A stretch of 40,205 nucleotides of DNA from Nitrososphaerota archaeon (lineage in GTDB: Archaea; Thermoproteota; Nitrososphaeria; Nitrososphaerales; UBA183), in assembly GCA_029784825.1 (NCBI GenBank), contig JAFMAU010000016.1:1-40205 (forward strand), given 5' to 3'. Positions 6,433 through 14,259 of this stretch are shown one piece after another (the first letter of the stretch is position 1; the number at the start of each line of letters is the position of its first letter). Below the pieces are notes generated by a model. It was not told the DNA's origin and ran no database searches. It worked only from the letters and a program-made list of their open reading frames with translations. Position numbers and translations under genes: made by a program.

Positions 6433-7470
6433 CTACGGCGTTATGACTACCTTCATCGCCTTCCCTGAGGCCGCCGCTTCGACTGCGTCGTTGAACTCCC
6501 CTATGGTGAACCTGTGGGTGATCAGGGCCCCGAAGTCGACCCTGCGACTGGCCACCAGCCGGAGGGCGTTCGCGGTGTCCGAGTCGCTTGCGCCGTAGCT
6601 CGACAGAATCGTGACCTCTGAGTTGTAGGGGTCGCTGATGTCGTACTCAAGGACCGACCCCTTCGGTGGCACCCCGAAGATGCACACCTTGCCGCCCTTG
6701 CGGACCGAACGGAGGGCTTGGACGATCGCCCGCTGGCTCCCGGAGGCGGCTATGGCAAGGTCTGCGCCTCGGCCTTCGGTCCTTGCCCTCACCTCCTCCG
6801 GAACGTCCTTCTTCCCCGCGTCCAGCACTGTGCCGGCGCTCACCGCTCCTGCGAATCTCAACCTGTCCTCGCTCACGTCGCTGACCATCACCTTGGCTCG
6901 CATCGAGGTCAGGAGGAGCGCGTGAGCCATCCCCACCGGCCCAGCTCCAACGACGAGGGCGGTCTCGTCCCCCTGGACTTCGCATCGTTCCAGCGCCCTC
7001 ATGCAGCAGGCGACTGGCTCGATGAGGCTCGCCTCCTCGAAACTGAGCCTGTCAGGGAGCTTGAGGACGCCTCCGTGGCTCACGTTCCACTCGGGCACCC
7101 TGAAGTACTCTGAGAAGCCTCCGGGGTCCAGGTTGCTCGTCTTGTACCTGTCGCACATGGTCTCGTTCCCTTTCCGGCAGTAGTAGCAGCTGAGACAGGG
7201 GACGTGGTGGTGGGGGAATATGCGGTCGCCCACCCCTATGTCGCCCGCTCTGCCGCCGATGCGCTTCACGACTCCGACCGCCTCGTGGCCCAGTACAGGC
7301 ATGGCTGCGGTGTACTCTCCCCTGAGTTTCTCCATGTCTGTCCCGCAGAGCCCGCAGGCCCTCATCTCCACCAGTAGCTCTCCTTCACCGATGGAAGGGA
7401 CTTCGACGTCTGAGACCGCGGCGTTCAGGCCCTTGCCCTCCGGGCCGTTCTTCAGGAGGACAGACTTCAT
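6433..7470 (-). CDS. Zinc-dependent medium-chain dehydrogenase
   Basis: The 345-aa protein oxidises an alcohol or polyol with NAD(P). The catalytic zinc site is visible in ACGLCGTD (C42) and GHEAVG. The structural zinc lobe is CLSCYYCRKGNETMC, with four Cys. The Rossmann motif is GAGPVGMAHALLL, followed by the acidic end of strand 2 in VSDVSEDR, which favours NAD. Overall it is closest to the sorbitol/threonine 3-dehydrogenase branch, but the substrate cannot be named. The frame stays open upstream of 7470, but the extension has no family similarity. A TATA element (gcttatatc on the minus strand, 7501-7509) lies 35 nt before this ATG, which settles the start. Confidence 0.88.
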   Translation of the reverse strand: MKSVLLKNGPEGKGLNAAVSDVEVPSIGEGELLVEMRACGLCGTDMEKLRGEYTAAMPVLGHEAVGVVKRIGGRAGDIGVGDRIFPHHHVPCLSCYYCRKGNETMCDRYKTSNLDPGGFSEYFRVPEWNVSHGGVLKLPDRLSFEEASLIEPVACCMRALERCEVQGDETALVVGAGPVGMAHALLLTSMRAKVMVSDVSEDRLRFAGAVSAGTVLDAGKKDVPEEVRARTEGRGADLAIAASGSQRAIVQALRSVRKGGKVCIFGVPPKGSVLEYDISDPYNSEVTILSSYGASDSDTANALRLVASRRVDFGALITHRFTIGEFNDAVEAAASGKAMKVVITP

Positions 7471-7500
7471 CCCTTGGACAGTGGGGCGTGCTCGGCGGCC

Positions 7501-7509
7501 GATATAAGC
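7501..7509 (-). promoter_or_regulatory. TATA box of the zinc dehydrogenase gene
   Basis: On the minus strand this reads gcttatatc, centred 35 nt before the ATG at 7470, so the leader would be about 9 nt. Confidence 0.6.
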
Positions 7510-7540
7510 GCCAGACCGCCCCGCCCGAACGCGGCTTACA

Positions 7541-7550
7541 ACTTTAAACC
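7541..7550 (+). promoter_or_regulatory. TATA box of the DRG GTPase gene
   Basis: The sequence actttaaacc is centred about 40 nt before the ATG at 7586. It diverges from the dehydrogenase promoter with about 40 bp between the two TATA elements. Confidence 0.55.
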
Positions 7551-7585
7551 CGACTTTCGGAACAACGGCTGCAAGGTGCTGTGGC

Positions 7586-8683
7586 ATGGGCGTTCCTGAG
7601 AAGATCAAGAAGATCGAGGAGGACCTTCTCAGGACCCAGGTCAACAAGAAGACAGAGCACCACGTCGGCCTTCTCCGCGCGAAACTGGCCAAGCTGAAGG
7701 CCGAGCAGGAGGAGCAGCAGTCGAGAAAATCTGGCGGAGGAAAGGGCTACGACGTCAAGAAGTCCGGCGACGCCACCGTGGTGCTCATCGGACTCCCCAG
7801 CGTCGGAAAATCGACCCTGCTGAACAGGCTGACCAACGCCAAGTCGAAGGTGGCGTCCTACGCATTCACCACCCTCGAGGTGGTTCCGGGGCTGATGGAG
7901 TACAAGGGCGCAAGGATCCAGATACTCGACCTGCCGGGGATCATACTTGGCGCGTCCTCGGGGAGGGGTCTCGGCAAGCGGGTGCTGGCGGTGGCGAGGC
8001 ACGCCGACCTGGTGCTCTTCATGGTCGACGTGTTCCAGCCCGAGGCGAGGGCGCTGCTCGAGAAGGAGCTCAGGAACACCGGGATTCGGGTCGACCAGAG
8101 GCGTCCGAACGTGGTCGTCGAGACCACCAGCGCAGGCGGAATCGCGGTCAGCGTCCAGGGCAGGATGACGGAGATGAGCGAGGCGCTGATCAAGGACATG
8201 CTGCGGGTCTACGACGTCAGCAGCGCGCGGGTCTTCGTCAGGGAGGACATCACCCCGGACCAGCTGATCGACGTCCTGGCGGGCAACCGGACCTACGTGC
8301 CTTCCTTGACCGTGATGAACAAGATCGACCTGGTCAACGCCGGCTTTACCAACGAGCTCGCGCGGAAGCTTCCCTTCAAGTTCGTCCCCATCTCGGCCGA
8401 GGGCGACGTCAACATCGCCGCCCTGAGGGAGGAGATCTACAGGAAGCTCGACTTCGTCAGGATATACATGAGGAGGCGCACCGGGGAGACGGACTTCGAG
8501 GAACCGATGATTGTGAAGAACGGCTCCACGGTGCTCGAAGTGTGCAACAAGGTGCACAGGGCGATGAAGGACGACTTCCGCTACGCCCAAATCTGGGGAA
8601 AGAGCGTGAAGTTCGGCGGCCAGAAGGTGGGAATGACCCACCGCCTGATGGACGAGGATGTCATAACCCTGGTGACAAAGTAG
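7586..8683 (+). CDS. drg: DRG-type translation-associated GTPase
   Basis: This 365-aa archaeal/eukaryotic DRG GTPase belongs to the Obg class, which binds ribosomes. Residues 1-50 form the charged helical N-terminus. The G domain follows with G1 GLPSVGKST at 69-77, G2 in the switch I segment YAFTTLE, G3 DLPG at 115-118 and G4 NKID. A small inserted helical domain lies within it (about 155-230), and the C-terminal TGS domain starts near residue 290. All nucleotide-binding motifs are intact and the length is normal. A small membrane protein gene begins immediately after its stop. Confidence 0.95.
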   Translation: MGVPEKIKKIEEDLLRTQVNKKTEHHVGLLRAKLAKLKAEQEEQQSRKSGGGKGYDVKKSGDATVVLIGLPSVGKSTLLNRLTNAKSKVASYAFTTLEVVPGLMEYKGARIQILDLPGIILGASSGRGLGKRVLAVARHADLVLFMVDVFQPEARALLEKELRNTGIRVDQRRPNVVVETTSAGGIAVSVQGRMTEMSEALIKDMLRVYDVSSARVFVREDITPDQLIDVLAGNRTYVPSLTVMNKIDLVNAGFTNELARKLPFKFVPISAEGDVNIAALREEIYRKLDFVRIYMRRRTGETDFEEPMIVKNGSTVLEVCNKVHRAMKDDFRYAQIWGKSVKFGGQKVGMTHRLMDEDVITLVTK

Positions 8684-8905
8684 ATGGACACCGCGGGTAC
8701 AGAGGGTCGGCGAGCGGGAATGGACATCGTCGACCAGGTTGCCGCCATCCTTCTTGCCCTCCTGGCGTTGACCCTCCTGTACCTTGTGCTGGCGGACCTG
8801 TTCTTCGCTCCGTCGATAGTCGTGTGGCTCCTGGCCGGCCTGGGCGGAGTCATAATCTACGAGTATGTTCTAGAGTGGCTGGAGTCGCGCAGACCGCGCT
8901 CCTAA
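8684..8905 (+). CDS. Small two-helix membrane protein
   Basis: The 73-aa frame begins with an ATG directly abutting the stop of the DRG gene. A second ATG at 8720 would give 61 aa and a more natural membrane-protein start (MDIVDQVAAIL). Two hydrophobic segments follow, at about residues 17-38 and 42-60, and the tail is basic (ESRRPRS). It is probably co-transcribed with the GTPase gene. I do not recognise a family. Confidence 0.55.
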   Translation: MDTAGTEGRRAGMDIVDQVAAILLALLALTLLYLVLADLFFAPSIVVWLLAGLGGVIIYEYVLEWLESRRPRS

Positions 8906-8934
8906 GCGGAAGCCCAGGAAACGCATCAGAACCC

Positions 8935-8952
8935 GAACCCGTGCACGGGTTC
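8935..8952. repeat. 18-bp perfect palindrome at the island edge
   Basis: The sequence gaacccgtgcacgggttc equals its own reverse complement. It overlaps the outer end of the left inverted repeat of the cassette at 8947-9937 and lies just after the small membrane-protein gene. It could be a terminator stem, a target-site feature or a recombination site; nothing chooses between these. Confidence 0.6.
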
Positions 8953-8954
8953 TG

Positions 8955-9389
8955 TCAAGTTGACGGGGGCTGATTAGGGCTGTCAACCTTCGGGTGCCGG
9001 CTATATCCCCTCACCACCATCACGACGCCAAGCAACATCAAGACGACGCCTATGAAGTTGGGCAAGTAGTCTGTTCGCCCCAACGGGGAAAGAAAAGCGA
9101 GCTGAGAAGGGAGAGATGACCCGGTCAAACGCATGCAACTGGCTATATTGAAGGGAGTTATGTCTATGTTGGAGTTGGACCATACCGGACACAGATAGTA
9201 TGATGTGACGTCCGATGCTTGCATACCGCCAGAGGACCCTCCGATAGTGGGGTTCGTAGAGTAAACAGTGACAGTCGCGGAATAGGCCGCCCCGAAGAGG
9301 GCCATGAAGGCACCTACCAAGAGAATCGCCGTTCCCGCAACGAGCAAGGGCCTGCTCTTTTCATCACCCAAACGACACAAACACGACAT
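8955..9389 (-). CDS. Two-span membrane protein with an external loop
   Basis: The protein of about 144 aa has one hydrophobic helix near the N-terminus (LLVAGTAILLVGAFMALFG). A polar outside loop of about 75 residues rich in Ser, Thr and Asn contains two Cys (YLCPVW and ASCMRL). A second helix (FIGVVLMLLGVVMVV) and a short basic tail follow. It overlaps the upstream secreted-protein gene by 26 bp if it starts at the ATG at 9389. An ATG at 9428 and a TTG at 9371 are alternatives. The stop lies in the left inverted repeat of the cassette. I recognise no family. The two loop Cys could form a disulfide. Confidence 0.55.
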   Translation of the reverse strand: MSCLCRLGDEKSRPLLVAGTAILLVGAFMALFGAAYSATVTVYSTNPTIGGSSGGMQASDVTSYYLCPVWSNSNIDITPFNIASCMRLTGSSLPSQLAFLSPLGRTDYLPNFIGVVLMLLGVVMVVRGYSRHPKVDSPNQPPST

Positions 9390-9882
9390 GAGCAGAAGTC
9401 GCAGCTTCTGAGAGCGTCCCGTTGGCATAAGTGACAGTTACTACCACTGGTATCGACTCTCCAACTGCGAGACCTCGTGAAGAAATAGTCACGCTGTTCG
9501 AGGCAGTATCGTTGAAGAAGAGAGGGTCGGTTGTGCTAACGAAGGGAAGTGGCGGATTTCGCACAAACGACGTAGCTGGAGGCCCGACGTAAGAGACGAT
9601 GAGAAATGAGTTTTGGACGTATTTTACGCTCCCATTCAAGAGCATGAGCGTAGCACCAATCGCAGTTATTGGGACTCTTCCTTCATTCGTAAGGGAAATC
9701 GACCAGTCGCAGAGGTTGCCGCCGCCGTTGATGAACCTAAGCACTTGTGTTCGGATAGCAAGTTGCTTCACAAAGACCGTCGGCGAATTGGTCTGGATGT
9801 ATGACAGACTGCCAGCGAAGAGGACAATGACTACTGAGATGACCACGGCCGCAAACAGAATGTTCCCGTAGCCTTGCTTCAT
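9364..9882 (-). CDS. Membrane-anchored secreted protein, pilin-like N-terminus
   Basis: The 172-aa protein begins MKQGYGNILFAA, and an unbroken hydrophobic helix runs from about residue 8 to 28. A beta-rich, Thr/Ser/Asn-rich domain follows that should lie outside the cell. Short basic start plus long hydrophobic helix resembles archaeal pilin-like or archaellin-like proteins, but no clear prepilin peptidase site is seen, so this is a loose resemblance. The domain pattern (SISLTNEGRVPITAIG, VVVTVTYANGTL) fits an Ig-like or CARDB-like fold. The ATG at 9882 lies 28 nt from a TATA box, predicting a leaderless mRNA. It forms an operon with the downstream membrane protein inside the cassette. Confidence 0.6.
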   Translation of the reverse strand: MKQGYGNILFAAVVISVVIVLFAGSLSYIQTNSPTVFVKQLAIRTQVLRFINGGGNLCDWSISLTNEGRVPITAIGATLMLLNGSVKYVQNSFLIVSYVGPPATSFVRNPPLPFVSTTDPLFFNDTASNSVTISSRGLAVGESIPVVVTVTYANGTLSEAATSAHVVFVSFG

Positions 9883-9906
9883 TTCATCACTCGATGCTCA
9901 GCACCC

Positions 9907-9914
9907 ATATTTAT
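9907..9914 (-). promoter_or_regulatory. TATA box at the inner edge of the right inverted repeat
   Basis: On the minus strand this reads ataaatat, 28 nt before the ATG at 9882. It directly touches the inner end of the inverted repeat at 9915-9937, so the promoter travels with the cassette. Confidence 0.6.
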
Positions 9915-9939
9915 CCCCCGCCAACTTGACAGAGCCCTC

Positions 9940-10557
9940 TGCGAACGGTTTGGTTTGACTGTGACCTCGATACTTCCCAGTCGTTTCTTCTCCGCTACCT
10001 TAAGGTATCTTGACAAGCTGACCCCTCGGGTCTCGGACACTTGGAGGGCTGACGAAGTGCATGTGAAGTCCAAGGGGAATCGGAAGTATCTCTTCGCGGT
10101 CATGAATGACGAGACACGGTTTTGGATTGCTCAAGAGGTCTCCCATTGGAAGGAGAACACGGATGTGGGCCATCTCTTCCGCAAGGCCAAGGAGACGGCG
10201 GGGAAGGAACCTAAGACGCTGATAACCGACCAACTAAAGTCATGTCGGACAGCCTCTCGCCAAGAGTTCCCCGAAGCTCGACACATTCAAGACATCACGC
10301 TCGGAGGTGTGATTCACAACAACAAAATGGAGCGCATGAACGGTGAAGTCCGCGACCGAGAGAAAGTCATGCGGGGCCTTAAGAGGATGGACACGCCTAT
10401 CCTAAAGGGGTATCAGCTTTACCACAATTTCATCAGGCCGCACGAAGGGCTGAAGGGCGCGACTCCCGCAGACAAGGCGGGAATCAAGGTCGAAGGCGAT
10501 AACAAGTGGCTTACTCTAATCCAGAACTCGGCCAAGAAAGACTTAACGTCGAAATGA
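9940..10557 (+). pseudogene. IS6-like transposase, N-terminus lost
   Basis: The catalytic part is complete: D in WRADEVHVK (codon 10051), D in LITDQLKS (10228) and E in NNKMERMNGE (10330). The last two are 34 codons apart, as in IS6/IS240 transposases, and the end RPHEGLKGATPADKAGI is typical. The usual N-terminal zinc-finger/helix-turn-helix part is missing. Codons before RYLDKLTPRVSDTW run straight into the cassette's right inverted repeat, so that end probably deleted it. No matching right terminal repeat was found after 10557. The stop overlaps the ATG of the methyltransferase gene (ATGA at 10554-10557), so a shared transcript is possible. It is probably not an active transposase. Confidence 0.72.
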
Positions 10558-11927
10558 CCGAAGCAGAGGCCGTGAGCTTCCAGCCCAACACAATCTACTG
10601 CGGGGATTGCAAGGAGGTTCTCAAGAGGTTCCCAGAGGCATCCGTTGACCTAATCTATCTCGACCCCCCGTTCTTCTCGAATCGCCACTTCGAGGTAATC
10701 TGGGAGGATGGCTACGAAGAGAGGTCGTTCGAGGACAGATGGAAGGGCGGGATTCAGAACTACATCGCTTGGATGATGGAACGTGTTACCGAATGCTACC
10801 GCGTCCTTAAACCAACGGGCTCATTCTATCTCCATTGCGACTGGCACGCCTCGCATTATTTGAAAGTCGAACTCGATAAGTTGTTTGGGGATTCCAACTT
10901 CAGAAATGAGATTGTCTGGAAGCGTTCCGATGCACATAGCGACGCAAAACAAGGGGCGAAAGCCTACGGTCGCATCCATGACACGATTCTATTCTACACG
11001 AAGTCCGACGATTACACTTTCAACGTGAAGTTCAATCCGCTATCCGCCTCGACTTCGGACAAGTGGTATAGGCATGTCGAAGCTGGAACTGGGAGGCGAT
11101 ACAACATGGCCGACCTTACGGCGGCCAAGCCTGGAGGCGACACAAAATATGAATGGCATGGGGTCAAGCCGCCTGCCGGACGATACTGGGCCTACTCGAA
11201 GGAGAAGATGGCGGAGTTGGAATCGAAGGGACTGATTGTCTATTCGAAGAGCCGGAAACCCTACATGAAGAGGTATCTCGACGAAAGTAAGGGCGTTCCA
11301 TTCCAAGATTGGTGGGACGATATCTCCATGCTCCGAGGTATCCAGAAAGGAGAGCGACTTGGATATCCTACTCAGAAGCCCGAAGCACTACTCAAACGCA
11401 TTCTCGAAGTCTCAGCTAACCCTACTGACATCGTGTTAGACCCCTTCTGCGGTTGCGGGACAGCGATAGCAGTAGCTCATCAACTCGGAATGAGATGGGT
11501 CGGAATAGACGTATCCCCGACGGCTTGCAAGTTGATGGCGAAGAGACTCAGGGGGCTAAGGGCGAAGGTTGCAGAGGTGGGACTTCCGCGAACCGCCGCC
11601 CAACTGAGGACGATTCCACCATTCGAGTTCCAGAACTGGGTCAACGAGAAGCTATACGCTCGGCCAAGTCCGAGGAAAAGCGGCGACATGGGAATCGATG
11701 GTTTCTACTTGGATGGGACGCCGATTCAAGTCAAGCAACAGGACGAAGTAGGGAGGAATGTAATCGACAACTTCGAGACCGCGATAAAGCGGGACGGCAA
11801 GACGAAAGGTGTAATCGTCGCCTTCAGCTTCGGGAAAGGAGCCTATGAGGAGGTTGCGAGAGTCAAGAATGAGGAGGGCGTGGAAATCCTTCTCAAAACC
11901 GTCGATGACATCCTAAACGAGACATAG
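10554..11927 (+). CDS. DNA methyltransferase fused to Mrr-like nuclease domain
   Basis: The 457-aa protein combines two activities. The N-terminal 350 residues form an amino-methyltransferase of permuted (beta) type: the catalytic motif DPPF at 37-40 precedes the AdoMet-binding motif DPFCGCG starting at D296, with a variable target-recognition region between. Such enzymes methylate adenine N6 or cytosine N4. The last 100 residues (FEFQNWVNEKL, then GDMGIDGF and IQVKQ) match the Mrr/PD-(D/E)xK layout, with D382, Q392 and K394; Gln in place of Glu is common in Mrr-type nucleases. Both halves look intact. It could be a single-chain restriction-modification enzyme or a modification enzyme with a DNA-binding tail. 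The DNA is AT-richer than its surroundings, which suggests transfer. ATGA overlap with the transposase remnant fixes the start. Confidence 0.85.
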   Translation: MTEAEAVSFQPNTIYCGDCKEVLKRFPEASVDLIYLDPPFFSNRHFEVIWEDGYEERSFEDRWKGGIQNYIAWMMERVTECYRVLKPTGSFYLHCDWHASHYLKVELDKLFGDSNFRNEIVWKRSDAHSDAKQGAKAYGRIHDTILFYTKSDDYTFNVKFNPLSASTSDKWYRHVEAGTGRRYNMADLTAAKPGGDTKYEWHGVKPPAGRYWAYSKEKMAELESKGLIVYSKSRKPYMKRYLDESKGVPFQDWWDDISMLRGIQKGERLGYPTQKPEALLKRILEVSANPTDIVLDPFCGCGTAIAVAHQLGMRWVGIDVSPTACKLMAKRLRGLRAKVAEVGLPRTAAQLRTIPPFEFQNWVNEKLYARPSPRKSGDMGIDGFYLDGTPIQVKQQDEVGRNVIDNFETAIKRDGKTKGVIVAFSFGKGAYEEVARVKNEEGVEILLKTVDDILNET

Positions 11928-12002
11928 ATGCCGACAGTCAACAGCGAGACGATTCTGAGGGAGATGCCGCTAAGTTACCAGAACCAATCTGCGCACATCA
12001 CG

Positions 12003-12012
12003 CTTTTATATG
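12003..12012 (+). promoter_or_regulatory. TATA box of the membrane protein gene
   Basis: The sequence cttttatatg is centred 32 nt before the ATG at 12040. It also marks the right edge of the AT-richer island, since native-looking GC-rich genes begin here. Confidence 0.6.
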
Positions 12013-12039
12013 CGAACGGCCTCGCTACGGTCGTAGAAC

Positions 12040-12690
12040 ATGCCAGCGGACGCCAACATGGCCCTGATTCAGGACATTCTCCAGTTCATTGGCGCATTCG
12101 TCTCGCTGTCAATCGCCTACGTCTCCTTCCGGGGAGTGAGGCAGACCGAGAGCACGTCGCTGCTCAGGCTTGCCACAGCCTTCGTCTTCCTGGGATTGGG
12201 CTTCCTGGTGGAGGCGCTCGTGGGCGCCAGCTACTACTATCCGCAGCTTGCGATGCTGACAACGACAGTGGTCGTGGCTGGCCTGCTGCTCGAGACCACG
12301 GGATACTTCTTCCTGGCTTTCTCGCATGCCATAGACGTCATGATCTCGAAGCGGCTCGGCTACGCGCTGCTGATATTCCCGATGATCAGCCTGACCGGTC
12401 CGCAGCTGTCGGACGTGCTCAGCATCCTCTCGTTCTACTTCGTTCTGTACGGCGTGGTCGAGACGCTGTTCGCCTACGCACGCAACAGGAATCCGGACAC
12501 ACTCCTAATAGCTGGAGGGCTCGCCTTGATAGGGGTGGGGACGTTCATCCAGTGGTTATCATTGTTATACTTCCAAGTCGACCTTCTTTCACTTGTTCAA
12601 ATTATTACAAAAGAGATAGGCTTAATGGTGTTGTTCATACCGGTCCTGAACTTCACACTGGGAGGAGCAAAGCTCAATGGCACAGTATAG
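12040..12690 (+). CDS. Multi-span membrane protein
   Basis: The 216-aa protein has about seven hydrophobic segments with short loops and very few charged residues inside them. No signal peptide, active-site motif or known transporter signature is visible. The gene overlaps the following winged-helix gene by 14 bp. Pairing of a membrane protein with a small DNA-binding protein suggests a membrane-linked sensing or regulation unit, but that is inference. I do not recognise the family. Confidence 0.7.
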   Translation: MPADANMALIQDILQFIGAFVSLSIAYVSFRGVRQTESTSLLRLATAFVFLGLGFLVEALVGASYYYPQLAMLTTTVVVAGLLLETTGYFFLAFSHAIDVMISKRLGYALLIFPMISLTGPQLSDVLSILSFYFVLYGVVETLFAYARNRNPDTLLIAGGLALIGVGTFIQWLSLLYFQVDLLSLVQIITKEIGLMVLFIPVLNFTLGGAKLNGTV

Positions 12691-12964
12691 GACGCAGGTC
12701 AGGATAATCGCCGACGTTCTCAGCACCGCCCGAGACATGAATACGGAGGGCGCTGGCGTCGGAATCACCACGCTTCTCAGAAAGGGGAACATGTCCTACA
12801 CGAGGATGACCAAGCTCCTCTCCGAGCTGGTGGGCGCTGGCCTTCTCCTCGAGATGAACCAGGAGAAGATTTCGAAGTACATGATCTCTGAACGCGGCAT
12901 CGAATTCCTTGGGGCTTATTCCAACTTCGAGCACTTCGCGCAGTCTTTCGGCTTGAGGCTATAG
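12677..12964 (+). CDS. Small winged-helix transcriptional regulator
   Basis: The 95-aa protein is a single winged helix-turn-helix domain. Helix 1 is TQVRIIADVLSTARD, the recognition part is GITTLLRKGNMSYTRMTKLLSELVGAGLL, and the wing is ISKYMISERGIEFL. A short helix (FEHFAQSFGLRL) closes the protein and may dimerise. Many such proteins occur in Nitrososphaerota-type archaea. It overlaps the upstream membrane-protein gene and is likely made with it. The ligand and the target are unknown. Confidence 0.8.
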   Translation: MAQYRTQVRIIADVLSTARDMNTEGAGVGITTLLRKGNMSYTRMTKLLSELVGAGLLLEMNQEKISKYMISERGIEFLGAYSNFEHFAQSFGLRL

Positions 12965-12978
12965 AGCAAGGGACAAAC

Positions 12979-13206
12979 GTGAGCTCGAGACCAGTCCCCA
13001 AGAATTTCAAGTACGAGATTCTGTCCGTAGGCGGTGCCGCCTACTACACAGACGAGTTCAAGACTGAGAACGGCATGCTCAGGTTCGACGTCAAGGCCAT
13101 CAGGGCGCCAACCGAGAACTGGGAACCGACCACCCTTGAAGTGATGCTGCCGATCCAGCAGGTCATGCGGGTCAACCACATCAAGATGCCGTCCGGCTCG
13201 ACGTAG
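12979..13206 (+). CDS. Small hypothetical protein
   Basis: This 75-aa frame starts with GTG 14 bp after the winged-helix gene on the same strand. Predicted beta strands (YEILSVGGAAYY, MLRFDVKAIRA, TTLEVMLPIQQVMRVN) suggest a compact beta-sheet protein without membrane segments or Cys. Its frame avoids stops and uses the same GC-rich third positions as its neighbours, which supports coding. I do not recognise a family. Confidence 0.5.
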   Translation: MSSRPVPKNFKYEILSVGGAAYYTDEFKTENGMLRFDVKAIRAPTENWEPTTLEVMLPIQQVMRVNHIKMPSGST

Positions 13207-13274
13207 ACCCGACGGTCTTCCCCCGCGCGCACTTTCACCCGCCCCTCTCGCTGGGACCGCGCGAAACGCCGCCT

Positions 13275-13287
13275 GTGATTATATCAC
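13275..13287 (+). promoter_or_regulatory. TATA box of the RecA-like gene
   Basis: The segment gtgattatatcac contains a TATA-like core centred 31 nt before the TTG at 13312. Its outer arms (gtga/tcac) are inverted, so a regulator could bind across the TATA box. Confidence 0.5.
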
Positions 13288-13311
13288 CCCGGCCGATTAT
13301 CCCCTTCTCGT

Positions 13312-14259
13312 TTGCAGTCCCTACACTACATCTACGAGAACGAGGGAGGCTCCAGGGAGAGGTTCGTCTACCTCTGCTCCAGCTGCAGCTGCGTCCTGCG
13401 GGTGGGAAAGGAGCTGAGGGCCGTCGGCGAGCTGGTCGACACGCTGCAGGGGGCGTGCCCCGGCTGCGGGAGGAGGCTCGAGGGCGCGACCGAGTGCAGG
13501 CTGATCCCGATACCCGAGGACTGGACGTCCATCGACCTGGTCCCCCAAAGGGCTGCGGCTGCCAGGCGCTCCTTCTTCCAGCCCGCCTCATCCCTAGCGC
13601 ACTTCTCCCTCGGCTTCGCGCCCCTAGACTCGGTCCTCAGGCCCCTCGCCCCCGGGAGGCTGGTCACGCTGACGGGGCCGGGCTCCTCTGCGGTCAGCGA
13701 GCTCGCAGCTTTCAGGGCCCAACTTCCGCTCGAGAAGGGGGGCCTCGACTCGGCTGTGCTTTTCATCGACGGCGGGAACCGGTCAGACCCCTACCTCTTC
13801 GCTTCCTTCGCAAGGCAACACGGGGTGAACCCCAACGAAGCGCTGAGGCGGGTGGCCAACTGCAGGGTCTTCACGACGTACCAGCTCGCACAGCTGGTGT
13901 CCGAGCACTTCGCACCCGCTATGGAGGACTACGGAGCCCAGCTCGTGGTAATCTCCGACCTGCTTGGGACATTCAATGAGCCGGAGCTTGACGAGAGGGA
14001 AGCGAGGAGGCTTCTCAGCGCTGTAGAACAGGGCATCGCTGAGGTCAAGAAGAAGGCGCTGGTAGTCACGACCCTGCCCTCACCCAACAGGTACGACGAA
14101 CAGGTTGGAAGCTGGGCCGACACCCTGGTCAGACTCTCATCCGACGGTTGCAGGACTAGGGCCGAACTCCTGAAGCGTGGATCCGGAGGAACAATCAGCT
14201 CCGAGTTCAGGGTGGCCAGCCTGCTCAAGCCGTCGATGGATGCGAGGGCGGTCCGCTGA
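13312..14259 (+). CDS. RecA-like protein with zinc ribbon and degenerate Walker A
   Basis: The 315-aa protein begins with a zinc ribbon (C22/C25 and C49/C52). From about residue 90 it has the layout of a RecA/RadA core. However, the expected P-loop reads TGPGSSAVS, so the invariant Lys and Thr of GKT are gone. The following strands remain, including SAVLFIDGG and a Walker B-like QLVVISDLL, and a later strand KALVVTTLPSP. It should keep the fold but not hydrolyse ATP normally. The TTG start is favoured by the TATA box 31 nt upstream. It overlaps the next gene by one base (TGATG). A structural or loading role in DNA repair, comparable to bacterial ImuA or archaeal RadB-like paralogues, is inference. 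Confidence 0.7.
   Translation: MQSLHYIYENEGGSRERFVYLCSSCSCVLRVGKELRAVGELVDTLQGACPGCGRRLEGATECRLIPIPEDWTSIDLVPQRAAAARRSFFQPASSLAHFSLGFAPLDSVLRPLAPGRLVTLTGPGSSAVSELAAFRAQLPLEKGGLDSAVLFIDGGNRSDPYLFASFARQHGVNPNEALRRVANCRVFTTYQLAQLVSEHFAPAMEDYGAQLVVISDLLGTFNEPELDEREARRLLSAVEQGIAEVKKKALVVTTLPSPNRYDEQVGSWADTLVRLSSDGCRTRAELLKRGSGGTISSEFRVASLLKPSMDARAVR

Larger units (their letters stand above)
8947..9937. mobile_element. Inverted-repeat-bounded cassette with two passenger genes
   Basis: The segment is bounded by 23-bp inverted repeats (8947-8969 and 9915-9937) that match at 21 positions. Their shared core is tctgtcaagttg. Such ends, beginning GGyTCTGT, look like IS6-family termini. No transposase lies inside; instead two minus-strand membrane/secreted protein genes fill it exactly. 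The last gene stops inside the left repeat (8955-8957), and the first gene's TATA box abuts the inner edge of the right repeat. A truncated IS6-like transposase begins right outside the right end. No target duplication was found. Confidence 0.6.

Noticed and set aside
6433..7692. Long form of the zinc dehydrogenase beginning at 7692
   Set aside because: The first 74 codons run through the DRG gene start and both promoters, and have no similarity to the family. The start at 7470 fits the TATA box.
8935..11930. Integrative element with att direct repeats
   Set aside because: I compared the two edges of the AT-richer island and saw no shared direct repeat and no tRNA end; the tyrosine recombinase is 19 kb away.
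11928..12707. 259-codon frame directly after the methyltransferase
   Set aside because: It overlaps the membrane protein gene in another frame; its translation is Arg/His/Gly-rich and it ignores the TATA box at 12003.
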